A stretch of DNA of 37,115 nucleotides from Azospirillaceae bacterium (lineage in GTDB: Bacteria > Pseudomonadota > Alphaproteobacteria > Azospirillales > Azospirillaceae): assembly GCA_028281465.1 (NCBI GenBank), contig JANQJV010000281.1, forward strand, positions 1 through 37,115, written 5' to 3'. Position numbers and translations under genes: made by a program. Below are positions 15,214 to 24,927 of this stretch, piece after piece. Position 1 is the stretch's first letter. Each line of letters begins with the position of its first letter. The notes below the pieces were generated by a model. That model was not told the origin of the DNA and did not search any database. It worked only from the letters and a program-made list of their open reading frames with translations.

Positions 15214-16493
15214 GCCGTCACAACGATGCCGGCTCTGCGGAGGAGCGGTGCCAAGGCATCCATCGTCCGATCGACCACCGACCGATTGCGCGCGGTGACC
15301 GCGCGTGCTGCCTCACCCAAACGGTGCCGGCTCGCCTCGTCCTGCAGAAGCCGTGCGACCGCATCGCCGAGGGCCGCCCTGTCGGTCAGGGCCAAAGCGG
15401 CGCCGGCCTGTTCCAGCTCTCGGGTCACTGTGGCGAAATTGTGCATGTGCGGCCCGTACAGCACCGCGCAGCCGAGTTGCGCGGGTTCGATCGGGTTCTG
15501 GCCGCCACGCGGAACGAACGACCCACCCACCGCAACCACCCGAACCAGCCGGTAAAACAGGCCGAGCTCGCCCATGGTGTCGCCGACATAGATATCGGTG
15601 CTGGCGTCCACCGCCTGACCACGGCTGCGCAAGGCAACCGACAGGCCACGCCCCGACAGCCGGTCCAGGATCGATGGCCCCCGCTCGGGATGGCGGGGAG
15701 CAATCACCGTGAGCAAATCTGGAAACTGCGCCCGCAACCGCTCATGCACATCGGCGGCCAGTTCATCCTCGCCGCGATGGGTGCTGGCCATGAGCCAAAC
15801 CGGACGCCCGTCGATCAGATGCTGCGTACACAGCAGATCATCCTGGTCCACCGGCAGCGGCGCCGCGGCAAACTTAAGGTTGCCAACGGGGCGCACGAAC
15901 GTCGCCCCGAGCGCCTTGAGGCGGACGGCATCGGTTTCGGTCTGAGTCAGACAAAGGCTGAATCCGCGTAACATCGATGTCACGAAGTCGGGGACCCGTT
16001 GCCAGCGGGCAAACGACCGCTCTGAAATGCGCGCGTTGATCAGAGCGGTCGGAAAGCCGCGATCGGCGATCTCCCACAGCATGTTCGGCCAAAGCTCGGA
16101 CTCCGTCCACAACACCAAATCGGGTCGCCAATGGCTGAGGAAACTGCGCACATAGGCCGGCCTGTCGACGGGGAAATACTGGTGAAATGCTCGAGCCGGC
16201 AGGCGACTAGCCATGACCTTCGCCGAGGTCACCGTGCCCGTGGTGACCAGCACACCAACGTGCGGCGCTTGGGCCAGAACCCGGTCGATCAAAACCAGGA
16301 TCGACACCGCCTCGCCGACACTGGCCGCATGGCACCAGACCAGCGGCCCGTTCGGCCGCGGACGCGACGAAACCCCGAACCGCTCACCCTGGCGCGTCGG
16401 ATCTTCTTTGCCGAGGGCGCGGCGTCGCGCCAGATAGTAGCGGATGGCGGGACCACCATACTCCGTCAGACCACGGTAAAGCGATTGCAGCAT
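15210..16493 (-). CDS. waaA: 3-deoxy-D-manno-octulosonic acid (Kdo) transferase
   Basis: A 427-residue family-30 glycosyltransferase that adds Kdo to lipid IVA at the inner face of the cytoplasmic membrane. Visible motifs: N-terminal LYRGLTEYGGPAIRYYLARR membrane anchor, GKEDPTRQGERFG, WCHAASVGE (with the catalytic Glu region), LWTESELWPN, INARISERSF and the sugar-nucleotide site DTMGELGLFYRL with GGSFVPRGGQNPIEPA. The ATG at 16493 (MLQSLYRG) resembles homologues; a GTG at 16511 would add six residues and has no better ribosome binding site. First gene of the lipid A cluster; whether one or two Kdo residues are added is unknown. Confidence 0.94.
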   Translation of the reverse strand: MLQSLYRGLTEYGGPAIRYYLARRRALGKEDPTRQGERFGVSSRPRPNGPLVWCHAASVGEAVSILVLIDRVLAQAPHVGVLVTTGTVTSAKVMASRLPARAFHQYFPVDRPAYVRSFLSHWRPDLVLWTESELWPNMLWEIADRGFPTALINARISERSFARWQRVPDFVTSMLRGFSLCLTQTETDAVRLKALGATFVRPVGNLKFAAAPLPVDQDDLLCTQHLIDGRPVWLMASTHRGEDELAADVHERLRAQFPDLLTVIAPRHPERGPSILDRLSGRGLSVALRSRGQAVDASTDIYVGDTMGELGLFYRLVRVVAVGGSFVPRGGQNPIEPAQLGCAVLYGPHMHNFATVTRELEQAGAALALTDRAALGDAVARLLQDEASRHRLGEAARAVTARNRSVVDRTMDALAPLLRRAGIVVTA

Positions 16494-16626
16494 TTCAGCC
16501 CGAACCGTCACGGAACTGGCGCTGCTCTAGCATGACCTCTCGATGGAGCCAAACACTTGCACCGCCAAATCCGAGCAGCGCGGTCAGAGCCGCGCTGACA
16601 CACACGATGGCCGTCCGGGCGTTGCA

Positions 16627-16655
16627 TTGAAGTCGGAGCGCGGGCTGTCTATGTT
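16627..16655 (+). promoter_or_regulatory. Putative nadE promoter giving a leaderless mRNA
   Basis: TTGAAG (16627-16632), 17-bp spacer, TATGTT (16650-16655). The -10 ends 6 bp before the nadE ATG at 16662, so transcription would start at or next to the start codon. No Shine-Dalgarno sequence precedes the ATG, in line with a leaderless message. Confidence 0.4.
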
Positions 16656-16661
16656 GGCCCT

Positions 16662-18329
16662 ATGACAGATCGCTTAGCCATTGCTTTGGCGCAGATCAAC
16701 CCGACGGTGGGGGACATCCGCGGCAATTTGGATCGCATTGCCGAAGCCCGTCGGCGTGCCGCCCGGCAGGATGCCGACCTTGTGGTGTTCTCCGAGCTTG
16801 TGGTGTGCGGTTATCCCCCTGAGGACCTCATTCTCAAGCCGTTTTTCGTCGAGCGTGTCCTTGCCGCAGTGCATGGCTTTGCCCGAAGCGAAACCTCGGA
16901 CGGTGGTCCGGCCGTGTTGCTAGGCATGCCCTGGCTCAGCGACGGCCGTCTTTATAATGCTGCGGTGCTCGTGGACTGTGGCGAGATTGCGGCCGTACGC
17001 TTCAAACACGACCTGCCGAATTATGCGGTCTTCGACGAGAAACGCCTGTTTGCGGCAGGCGATATGCCCGGACCGATCAGTTTCCGCGACGTCCGCCTCG
17101 GGGTGATGGTGTGCGAAGACATGTGGACTCCGGACGTGTCCGAAACCCTGGCGGAAAGCGGCGCGGAGCTTTTGGTTGTACCGAACGGCAGTCCGTTCGA
17201 AACCGGCAAAGGCGACCAGCGCCTGTCTTTGGCGGTAGGCCGGGTCATCGAGACCGGATTGCCACTTGTCTACGTCAACCAGGTCGGTGGACAGGATGAA
17301 CTCGTCTTTGATGGCGGCTCGTTCGCGCTCAACGCAAACCGCAACCTGGCCACTCACCTGCGGTCCTTCGAAGAAGACCTGGCGGTGACGGAGTGGCGCC
17401 GGGGTGTCGGCGGCGGCTGGGTCTGCGCCGACGGGCCAATGGCTGCCCCACCCCAGGATTTGGAGGCGGTTTATCGCGCCATGGTGCTCGGCCTGCGTGA
17501 TTACGTGAACAAGAACCGCTTTCCGGGCGTGATCCTGGGATTGTCCGGTGGAATCGACAGCGCTTTGACAGCCGTCGTCGCGGTCGATGCCCTGGGTGCG
17601 GACCGGGTACACACGGTGATGATGCCGTCGCCCTACACCGCCCGCGCCAGTTTGGAAGACGCCATCGAAGTGGCCCAACTCCTTGGGTGCAAATACGACT
17701 CCATCCCAATCGAACCGGCTATGCATGCCTTCCAGACCATGCTGGCACCAGCCATGGCCGGACAGGACCCGGATGTCACCGAAGAGAACATCCAGTCGCG
17801 GGCCCGCGGCATGACCCTGATGGCCCTGTCCAACAAGTTCGGCGGCATGGTGCTCTCCACGGGCAACAAATCGGAAATGTCGGTCGGCTACGCCACGTTA
17901 TATGGCGATATGTGCGGCGGCTACTCGGTCTTGAAGGACGTGTACAAGACGACCGTGTTTCGTCTGGCAACCTGGCGCAATGGCACCGTGCCGGCCGGAG
18001 CCCGTGGGCCGGCCGGCACGGTGATCCCGGACCGTGTGCTCGCCAAACCGCCGAGCGCCGAACTGAAGCCGAACCAGACGGACCAGGATACGCTGCCGCC
18101 CTATGATGAACTGGACGATATCCTGGAATGCCTGGTGGAACGCGAACTAGGCCTCCCCGACATCGTGGCGCGCGGCCACGATACCGACCTGGTCAGCCGC
18201 GTTTGGCGGTTGTTGGATCGTGCGGAGTATAAGCGCCGCCAGGCACCCCCCGGGGTCAAGATCAGTCGACGTAACTTCGGCCGCGATCGGCGCTACCCCG
18301 TCACAAATGCGTTCAGCTCTCTGACCTGA
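16662..18329 (+). CDS. nadE: Glutamine-dependent NAD+ synthetase
   Basis: A 555-residue two-domain cytoplasmic enzyme that amidates nicotinic acid adenine dinucleotide to NAD+. The N-terminal nitrilase-fold glutaminase shows the Glu-Lys-Cys triad: Glu45 (VFSELVVCGYPP), Lys115 (FKHDLPNYAVFDEKR) and Cys151 (VMVCEDMW). The C-terminal synthetase has the PP-loop LGLSGGIDSALTAVV near residue 294, STGNKSEMSVGYATLYGD and the terminal KRRQAPPGVKISRRNFGRDR. Length and order are normal. It leads a same-strand run with a FIST protein, an aldo/keto reductase and thpR, though gaps of 34-56 nt leave the operon open. Confidence 0.95.
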   Translation: MTDRLAIALAQINPTVGDIRGNLDRIAEARRRAARQDADLVVFSELVVCGYPPEDLILKPFFVERVLAAVHGFARSETSDGGPAVLLGMPWLSDGRLYNAAVLVDCGEIAAVRFKHDLPNYAVFDEKRLFAAGDMPGPISFRDVRLGVMVCEDMWTPDVSETLAESGAELLVVPNGSPFETGKGDQRLSLAVGRVIETGLPLVYVNQVGGQDELVFDGGSFALNANRNLATHLRSFEEDLAVTEWRRGVGGGWVCADGPMAAPPQDLEAVYRAMVLGLRDYVNKNRFPGVILGLSGGIDSALTAVVAVDALGADRVHTVMMPSPYTARASLEDAIEVAQLLGCKYDSIPIEPAMHAFQTMLAPAMAGQDPDVTEENIQSRARGMTLMALSNKFGGMVLSTGNKSEMSVGYATLYGDMCGGYSVLKDVYKTTVFRLATWRNGTVPAGARGPAGTVIPDRVLAKPPSAELKPNQTDQDTLPPYDELDDILECLVERELGLPDIVARGHDTDLVSRVWRLLDRAEYKRRQAPPGVKISRRNFGRDRRYPVTNAFSSLT

Positions 18330-18363
18330 CCATCGGTGCCACGCGTCGCAAACGGGAGCCGTC

Positions 18364-19512
18364 ATGGCGATTTGCTCGACCGATCCGGCCTTCCAATCGG
18401 CACTCGGCCGCGGTGCCGGTCCGATGGAGGCACTGGCGGACGTCCTGGCGCAACTGGACGAGCGCCTCGGCGAGGCCACGCTGGGATTCGTCTTTCTGAG
18501 CGACAGCTTGGCCGGCTCGGCCGGTCGCGTGGTCGCCAGCTTGGCCGAGCAAACCGGACTGACGACATGGATCGGAACCTCGGGCATGGGCGTGAGCGCC
18601 ACGGAAGCCGAATCATTCGGCAAACCGGCGATTGCCGTGCTGACCGTGCGTCTTCCGCCGAACGCGTTTTGCCCCATGGCCTTGCCCGACGGCGATACCG
18701 ATACCCTGCCGCAGCCGGTGCGATCGTGGCTGGCGGAACACACACCGGGCGCTGGCCTTGTGTTCGCCGATCCACGCAACCCAAATTTGAGTGACGCCAT
18801 CGAGGCCTTGGCCGAACACGCCGGCGGCTTCCTGATCGGCGGCCTTTCCGCGACCGATGGCGCGTGCCGGCATATCTGTCGGACCGGCGTGGGAGAAGAT
18901 CTGCTTGACGGCGGCCTGTGCGGCGTGTTGCTCGACCAATCGGTTCCGCTCGTCACCGGTGTGAGCCAGGGGTGTGCGCCGATCGGCCCGGTCCACGAGA
19001 TCACGAGGGGGGATGACACCATCATCAAGGAGATCGATGGTCGACCGGCCCTGGATGTGTTCAAGGACGAGATCGGCCCGGATCTGGCGCAAGATCTTCA
19101 CCAAGTCGGTGGCGTCATCTTCGTGGCCTTTCCGATACCGGGCCTGGACACCGGCGATTACACGGTGCGCTCGCTCATCGGCATCGATCCGGCCCAGGGT
19201 TGGATCGCGGTCGGCGATCTGGTGCAGACGGGACAACGTGTGTTGTTCGCCCGACGCGACCGGGCCAGTGCCGAGTCGGATCTGCGCCAGATGGTGCGCA
19301 AGCTGCGCCGGCGGCTGCCAGAACCGGCGCGTGGTGGTCTGTATATAAGCTGCGTGGCCCGCGGCCCCCATCTGTTCGGTGCCGAGGGAACCGAGCTCGG
19401 CATTATCCGCGATGAATTGGGAGCGCTGCCACTGGCCGGATTTTTCGCCAACGGCGAAATTTCACGCAGCCAGATCTACAGCTATACCGGGGTGCTCACC
19501 CTGTTCCCCTGA
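18364..19512 (+). CDS. FIST-domain sensory protein
   Basis: A 382-residue soluble protein with the FIST N domain (about 15-190; AEQTGLTTWIGTSGMGVSATEAE, GLVFADPRNPN, GGFLIGGLSATDG) and the FIST C domain (about 200-370; GVSQGCAPIGPVHEITRGD, IDGRPALDVFKDE, then LGALPLAGFFANGEIS). FIST domains are thought to sense small ligands, perhaps amino acids, and are usually fused to or encoded beside kinases or diguanylate cyclases; this one stands alone. GGGAG lies 6 nt before the ATG. It follows nadE by 34 nt. Its partner and ligand are unknown. Confidence 0.88.
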   Translation: MAICSTDPAFQSALGRGAGPMEALADVLAQLDERLGEATLGFVFLSDSLAGSAGRVVASLAEQTGLTTWIGTSGMGVSATEAESFGKPAIAVLTVRLPPNAFCPMALPDGDTDTLPQPVRSWLAEHTPGAGLVFADPRNPNLSDAIEALAEHAGGFLIGGLSATDGACRHICRTGVGEDLLDGGLCGVLLDQSVPLVTGVSQGCAPIGPVHEITRGDDTIIKEIDGRPALDVFKDEIGPDLAQDLHQVGGVIFVAFPIPGLDTGDYTVRSLIGIDPAQGWIAVGDLVQTGQRVLFARRDRASAESDLRQMVRKLRRRLPEPARGGLYISCVARGPHLFGAEGTELGIIRDELGALPLAGFFANGEISRSQIYSYTGVLTLFP

Positions 19513-19555
19513 GTCAGCCGCGCTGACGTCCATACCCGCAACCACGGATACGACC

Positions 19556-20602
19556 ATGGAGTACCGCCGGCTCGGCCGAACCGATTTGTATGTCAGCGCC
19601 ATCTGCCTGGGCACCATGACCTGGGGACAACAGAATTCCGAGTCCGAAGGACACGCCCAAATGGATCTGGCGCTTGACCATGGCGTCACGTTCTGGGACA
19701 CGGCCGAGATGTACGCCGTGCCCCCGAATGCCGAGACGCAGGGGCGAACCGAGGAGATCATCGGCACCTGGCTCGCACGGCGCGGCGGGCGCGACCGGGT
19801 CGTGCTGGCCACGAAGGCCATCGGACGCAGCAACGGCGGTTTCGGATGGATCCGCGGCGGCAACGCACGGGCCGACCGAACCAATATCACCGAGGCTCTA
19901 AACGACAGCCTGCGCCGGCTGCGAACCGACTATGTGGATTTGTACCAGATTCACTGGCCAGACCGGGTGACCAACCGGTTCGGGGCACTGTACTACGAGC
20001 ATAGGCCTGACGAGGATGGCACGCCGCTACAGGAAACCTTGCAGGTGCTCACGGATCTGGTGACCAGTGGCAAGGTTCGGCACATCGGCGTGTCCAACGA
20101 AACGGCCTGGGGGGTGATGGGCTATGTGCACTTGGCGGAACGGCTCGGCCTGACCCGCATCGCCAGCGTGCAGAACGTCTACAATCTGTTGACCCGTGCC
20201 AGCGTCGAAGTTGGATTGGCCGAGGTCGTGCTGCGTGAGGCGGTGAGCCTGCTGGCTTACTCACCCCTGGCCGGTGGCACACTGACCGGCAAATACCTGG
20301 ATGGCGCCATGCCTCCCAACTCCCGCCGCACCATCGACACGCGCCCGTCGCGTTACGATCGCCCCAGGGCGGCCGAGGCAACGCGGGCCCTCGTCGACAT
20401 GGCCCGCCGGTACGGCCTCGACCCGGCTCAGATGGCCACGGCCTTCGTGCTGCACCAGCCCTTCGTCACCTCCACCATCATCGGCGCCACGTCGCTCGAC
20501 CAATTGCGAACCGACATCGCCTCGATCGACGTCGCCCTGTCCCGACAGCTCTGGGAAGAGCTCCGACAGATCAACAGCGTCTTCCCGGTTTTGTGTGCCT
20601 GA
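19556..20602 (+). CDS. Tas-like NADP(H)-dependent aldo/keto reductase
   Basis: A 348-residue (alpha/beta)8 barrel oxidoreductase. The catalytic tetrad is visible: Asp and Tyr in FWDTAEMY, Lys in VVLATKAIG and His in LYQIHWPDR. The start MEYRRLGRTDLYVSAICLGTM is typical of the Tas/YghZ group, and the coenzyme-binding C-terminal segment STIIGATSLDQL is present. The substrate is unknown; related enzymes reduce aldehydes or ketones. In-frame sequence before the ATG at 19556 overlaps the FIST gene and is ignored. Gap to the FIST gene is 43 nt. Confidence 0.9.
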   Translation: MEYRRLGRTDLYVSAICLGTMTWGQQNSESEGHAQMDLALDHGVTFWDTAEMYAVPPNAETQGRTEEIIGTWLARRGGRDRVVLATKAIGRSNGGFGWIRGGNARADRTNITEALNDSLRRLRTDYVDLYQIHWPDRVTNRFGALYYEHRPDEDGTPLQETLQVLTDLVTSGKVRHIGVSNETAWGVMGYVHLAERLGLTRIASVQNVYNLLTRASVEVGLAEVVLREAVSLLAYSPLAGGTLTGKYLDGAMPPNSRRTIDTRPSRYDRPRAAEATRALVDMARRYGLDPAQMATAFVLHQPFVTSTIIGATSLDQLRTDIASIDVALSRQLWEELRQINSVFPVLCA

Positions 20603-20658
20603 CCGACCAGGCCGCCAGCAAAAACCGGTGGCGGTCAACCCACCGCGCGAAAGAACCC

Positions 20659-21303
20659 ATGATCCGCCTGTTCATTGCCCTCGACCTTCCGGATGACGTG
20701 AAACAACGCCTGGCCGGTCTCGGTGGTGGTGTTCCGGGAGCCCGCTGGATACCGCCGGAGAACCTACACCTAACCCTTCGCTTCATCGGTGAGGTCGAAG
20801 AAGATCGGCTGGACGATCTGGACGGCGCACTCGGCCGGCTAATGGTGGCGCCGTTCGCGCTCACCCTGGCAGGCGTCGACCGTTTTGAAACTGCCGGCAA
20901 GGTGCGGGCGTTGTGGGTCGGAGTCGCCCGCTCTGAACCTCTCACCCTCTTGCAATCCAAGGTCGATTCGGCCCTGGTGCGCGCTGGGCTGCCGCGTGAC
21001 GAACGGCGCTTCACACCCCATGTCACATTGGCCCGGTTGAAGGATGCGCCGTCGCAGCGGGTCGGACGGTTTATCCAGCAACGGTCGCTGTTCCGGTGTG
21101 GCCCAGTACCGATCGACCGCTTTCACCTGTTCGAGAGCCAGACCAAGCGCAACGGCGCCATCTATCATAGGCTCAAGGCATACGGGCTGGAGGGCGTCGA
21201 ACCCGGGAACTCACAGGACCGGGTTGAAGCGACAGAGGACGGCCGGGACACGGACTGGCCGGTGATGGTCGACACCCCGGGCTCTGACCGCCGACCGCGC
21301 TGA
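20659..21303 (+). CDS. thpR: RNA 2',3'-cyclic phosphodiesterase ThpR
   Basis: A 214-residue 2H phosphoesterase (LigT family) that opens 2',3'-cyclic phosphate ends of RNA. The two catalytic H-x-T motifs are HLTLRFIGEV (about residue 36) and HVTLARL (about 121); the N-terminus MIRLFIALDLPDDVKQRL and the late IDRFHLFESQT segment fit the family. The last about 35 residues, after the usual end near LKAYGLEG, form a charged, probably disordered extension. It follows the aldo/keto reductase by 56 nt and ends 23 nt from the convergent ubiH-like gene. Confidence 0.92.
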   Translation: MIRLFIALDLPDDVKQRLAGLGGGVPGARWIPPENLHLTLRFIGEVEEDRLDDLDGALGRLMVAPFALTLAGVDRFETAGKVRALWVGVARSEPLTLLQSKVDSALVRAGLPRDERRFTPHVTLARLKDAPSQRVGRFIQQRSLFRCGPVPIDRFHLFESQTKRNGAIYHRLKAYGLEGVEPGNSQDRVEATEDGRDTDWPVMVDTPGSDRRPR

Positions 21304-21326
21304 CGGCGCCATCGCCCTGCTTGGTC

Positions 21327-22577
21327 TCAGAGTGCATCGCCGCGGATGAGCCGAGGTAAATCGCCGACCAACCCCATGGCATGGCGCATGAAAAAGCGTT
21401 TGGCCGGCGGCAGCCGGTTCACCATACCGAGGCCAAGATTCCTCACCAGGCGGATTGGCGCAACGTCGTTGGAGAAAAGGCGCACCAAGCCATCGCACAC
21501 CGTCGACAACAGAAGATTGTCGAAGCGCCGCCAGCGCTGGAAATGCGCGAGCTGGTCGGCATCGCCGAGATCCAGACCAAGCCGGTGTTGGTCGGTCAGG
21601 ATTTCCGCCAGAGCCGCGACATCGCGCAACCCCATATTCAGCCCCTGGCCTGCCACGGGATGGATGGCATGCGCTGCTTCGCCGACCAGAGCGATTCGTT
21701 GCCCGATCGCCCGTGTCGCCAACTGGATCGATAAGGGGAACGCGCCGCGCGGGCCGAGAACGCGCAGGGCCCCCAGATGGTTGCCGGCACGGCGTTGCAG
21801 CTCGGCTGAGAACGCGTCATCATCCATGGACAAATAGACCGGCACATCGTCGACTTGCTCGCTCCAGACGATGGACGACCGGTCACCGGTCATGGGCAGG
21901 ACGGCGAAGGGCCCGGTGGGCAGAAAATGCTCGATCGCCAAACCCCGGTGGGGCCGGTCATGGCCCACGGTGCAGACGATGGCCGACTGGCCATACCCCC
22001 AGTGCAACACCGGAATGTCGGCGTGATGGCGCACCATCGAGTTACGCCCATCGGCGCCGACCACGAGACGGCTCAGAATGCGCCGACCATCCGCCAAACG
22101 CACCGTCATGGCGTTGGCCCCAGCGACCACCTCGGCCACGGTCACCGGTGCCAGGTGGGTTAGCGCTGGCAATGTCCCGGCCCGACGGAGCGCCGCCCGG
22201 CGCAACACGGCATTCTCAACGATCCAGCCAAGCGGCTCGTCGCCGATGTCCCGGTGGTCGTAATGCACGAACAGGGCTGCCCCCTTGTCGGCGACCCGAA
22301 TATCGAGGATCGGCTGGGCCGCGGCATCCACCAGCGGCCAGATACCGACCCCGTTCAAGACCCGTTTCGACCCAAAAGAAATGGCCGTCGTGCGGATATC
22401 GTAACTATCTTTCGCCTGGATTTGCGGTGGATCGCGGTCGATGCACACGGTGGGCACGCCCGCGGTTCCAAGAGCGCACCCGAGCGTCAACCCGGCCAGG
22501 CCGCCGCCGACGATGACCACGTCGCAGCGGTGTTCCCCGCCATCCCCATCCGCATCAACCGATTGAGCGGCCACCAT
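21327..22577 (-). CDS. UbiH/UbiF-family FAD-dependent hydroxylase (ubiquinone synthesis)
   Basis: A 416-residue flavoprotein monooxygenase of the UbiH/Coq6 family, which hydroxylates the aromatic ring during ubiquinone synthesis. Motifs: the dinucleotide-binding VVIVGGGLAGLTLG (GxGxxG at 24-29), the VVGADGRNSMVR motif, and the ubiquinone-hydroxylase signature in ALVGEAAHAIHPVAGQGLN followed by GLRDVAALAE. The ATG at 22577 has AGGAG 5 nt upstream; an in-frame ATG at 22592 lies before that site and is less likely. Which ring position it attacks (UbiH, UbiF, UbiI or UbiL type) cannot be settled here. No other ubi gene is next to it. Confidence 0.9.
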   Translation of the reverse strand: MVAAQSVDADGDGGEHRCDVVIVGGGLAGLTLGCALGTAGVPTVCIDRDPPQIQAKDSYDIRTTAISFGSKRVLNGVGIWPLVDAAAQPILDIRVADKGAALFVHYDHRDIGDEPLGWIVENAVLRRAALRRAGTLPALTHLAPVTVAEVVAGANAMTVRLADGRRILSRLVVGADGRNSMVRHHADIPVLHWGYGQSAIVCTVGHDRPHRGLAIEHFLPTGPFAVLPMTGDRSSIVWSEQVDDVPVYLSMDDDAFSAELQRRAGNHLGALRVLGPRGAFPLSIQLATRAIGQRIALVGEAAHAIHPVAGQGLNMGLRDVAALAEILTDQHRLGLDLGDADQLAHFQRWRRFDNLLLSTVCDGLVRLFSNDVAPIRLVRNLGLGMVNRLPPAKRFFMRHAMGLVGDLPRLIRGDAL

Positions 22578-23307
<730 letters not shown>

Positions 23308-23330
23308 CACGTCAGGACGATCCGGAGTTT

Positions 23331-23364
23331 CCGCTGCGCCGGCGTAGGGAGGACGGCGCAGCGG
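23331..23364 (+). terminator. Strong stem-loop after glnB
   Basis: CCGCTGCGCCG (23331-23341) and CGGCGCAGCGG (23354-23364) form a perfect 11-bp GC-rich stem with a 12-nt loop, 23 nt after the glnB stop. No U-tract follows, so it is either a Rho-independent terminator of the U-poor kind or a 3' end stabiliser. Confidence 0.55.
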
Positions 23365-23576
23365 CCAGCGCTTGCGTCGACGGTGCCGGGCTCAATGCCT
23401 CCGGAGCGCGCCGCTGACCGACGTGTCGACCCCAGATTGAGTCGGGGACCCGTGTGCGCCGCTTCGGCGAATCAGTGGCGGCCAAGACGACTGGCGCGAG
23501 GCGCCCCGATCCGGTCTGTTCTCGGATATGAGATCGGCCATTGCATCCGCCAGCCTGGTGTGGCCGAAGCGCTGCC

Positions 23577-23605
23577 TTGCCCTAAGACCTGAGCCGACGT
23601 ATAAC
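23577..23605 (+). promoter_or_regulatory. Sigma70-like promoter of dapC-ftsK
   Basis: TTGCCC (23577-23582), 17-bp spacer, TATAAC (23600-23605): four of six and five of six consensus bases at ideal spacing. The start would be near 23612, giving a leader of about 35 nt before the GTG at 23647. Confidence 0.55.
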
Positions 23606-23646
23606 CCTCTATATTATGGGAAACGGGAAACGCTGGCAAGATAACC

Positions 23647-24927
23647 GTGATTGGGCACACCCCATTGTCCGAGCACCGGCCGGGTCTGAACCGCCGGCTT
23701 GATCACCTGGCAGCGTATCCGTTCGCCCGGCTGGCCGATCTCCTGGCAGATGTCGCCCCACCGCATGGGATGAAACCCTTGTCCATGGTGGTTGGTGAAC
23801 CGCAACGATCGCCACCGTCCTTCATTCACGAAGTGATGGCGGCACACTGGCAGGATTGGAACAAGTATCCGCTGCCGATCGGCACCAAGGATTTTCGTGC
23901 CGCGGCTGGCGATTGGTTGGTCCGGCGGTACGGCTTGCCAAAAGGACGGTTCGATCCCGATACGAGTTTGCTGCCGGTCACGGGCACGCGAGAAGCGTTG
24001 TTCCAGCTTGCCCTGCTCGTTGTCTCGCCGGCCGACGGGGGGGCGACTCCAGTGGTTCTGCTGCCGAACCCGCTCTACCCGGTCTATCAGGGAGCCGGCT
24101 TGATAGCCGGTGCCGAACCGGTATTCCTGGATGCCACGGCAGAGACCGGGCACCTTCCGGATTTGACGGCGATCCCAGACTCTGTTCTGGAACGAACCGT
24201 ATTGTTCTATCTTTGTACGCCGGCCAACCCGCAAGGGGCCATCGCCGATAGCGCTTATCTGGAGCAAGCGATTCGACTGGCGCGGCACCATGGCTTCGTG
24301 CTGGCCGTCGACGAATGTTATGCAGAGATCTATGGTCATACACCTCCCATCGGTGCCTTGACCGTGGCCGCTGCTTTGGATCCAGCCGGGCCCGCCCCCT
24401 GGCGAAACCTCGTCGTTCTGCACTCGCTTTCAAAACGGTCCAGTGCCGCCGGCATGCGGTCCGGATTCATCGCCGGCGATCCGACCGTGATCGGGGCGTT
24501 CCAACGCTTGCGCAGCTACAGCCTGGCCGGGACCCCCTTACCGCTCCTCGCCGCCGCCGCCGCCCTGTGGCGGGACGAAGACCACGTGGTTGAGACCCGG
24601 GCCCGATATCGCGCCGCCTTCGATGCAGCCGAGGCGGCGCTGGGTCAACATCCGGGCTTCGTGCGACCGCCCGCCGGTTTCTTCCTGTGGCTGGAGGTCG
24701 GCGACGGTGAACGGATGGCGCAGCGCCTATGGGCCGAACAGGGCGTGCGTGTGCTGCCGGGCGCCTATGTCACCGCCCCGAGCCCCGACGGCCGCAATCA
24801 CGGCGCGCCGTTCGTGCGCATCGCCCTGGTGCACGACATTCCGATCGTGGCGGATGCGTGCCGCCGCATCGCCCAGCTACTGCTGCCGGGCGCCTCGCCT
24901 CACCTGCCGTCGGTGGAGACCCCATGA
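23647..24927 (+). CDS. dapC: PLP-dependent aminotransferase, probable N-succinyldiaminopimelate aminotransferase
   Basis: A 426-residue class I/II aminotransferase. Typical features are the N-terminal [16 protein letters not shown], the substrate region [49 protein letters not shown] and the PLP Lys in [15 protein letters not shown] (Lys263), with the carboxylate-binding Arg in the C-terminal VRIALVHD. The SLSKRS motif and the pairing with ftsK fit the DapC-type enzymes of alphaproteobacteria, which make N-succinyl-LL-diaminopimelate for lysine and peptidoglycan. Starts with GTG. Substrate is inferred, not proven. The ftsK ATG overlaps its stop by 4 nt. Confidence 0.82.
   Translation: MIGHTPLSEHRPGLNRRLDHLAAYPFARLADLLADVAPPHGMKPLSMVVGEPQRSPPSFIHEVMAAHWQDWNKYPLPIGTKDFRAAAGDWLVRRYGLPKGRFDPDTSLLPVTGTREALFQLALLVVSPADGGATPVVLLPNPLYPVYQGAGLIAGAEPVFLDATAETGHLPDLTAIPDSVLERTVLFYLCTPANPQGAIADSAYLEQAIRLARHHGFVLAVDECYAEIYGHTPPIGALTVAAALDPAGPAPWRNLVVLHSLSKRSSAAGMRSGFIAGDPTVIGAFQRLRSYSLAGTPLPLLAAAAALWRDEDHVVETRARYRAAFDAAEAALGQHPGFVRPPAGFFLWLEVGDGERMAQRLWAEQGVRVLPGAYVTAPSPDGRNHGAPFVRIALVHDIPIVADACRRIAQLLLPGASPHLPSVETP

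Larger units (their letters stand above)
23308..23646. other. 339-bp region between glnB and dapC
   Basis: It contains the hairpin after glnB (23331-23364) and the dapC promoter (23577-23605). A 69-codon plus-strand frame at 23383 has an Arg/Pro-rich translation and no recognisable features; I do not regard it as a gene. Confidence 0.6.
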
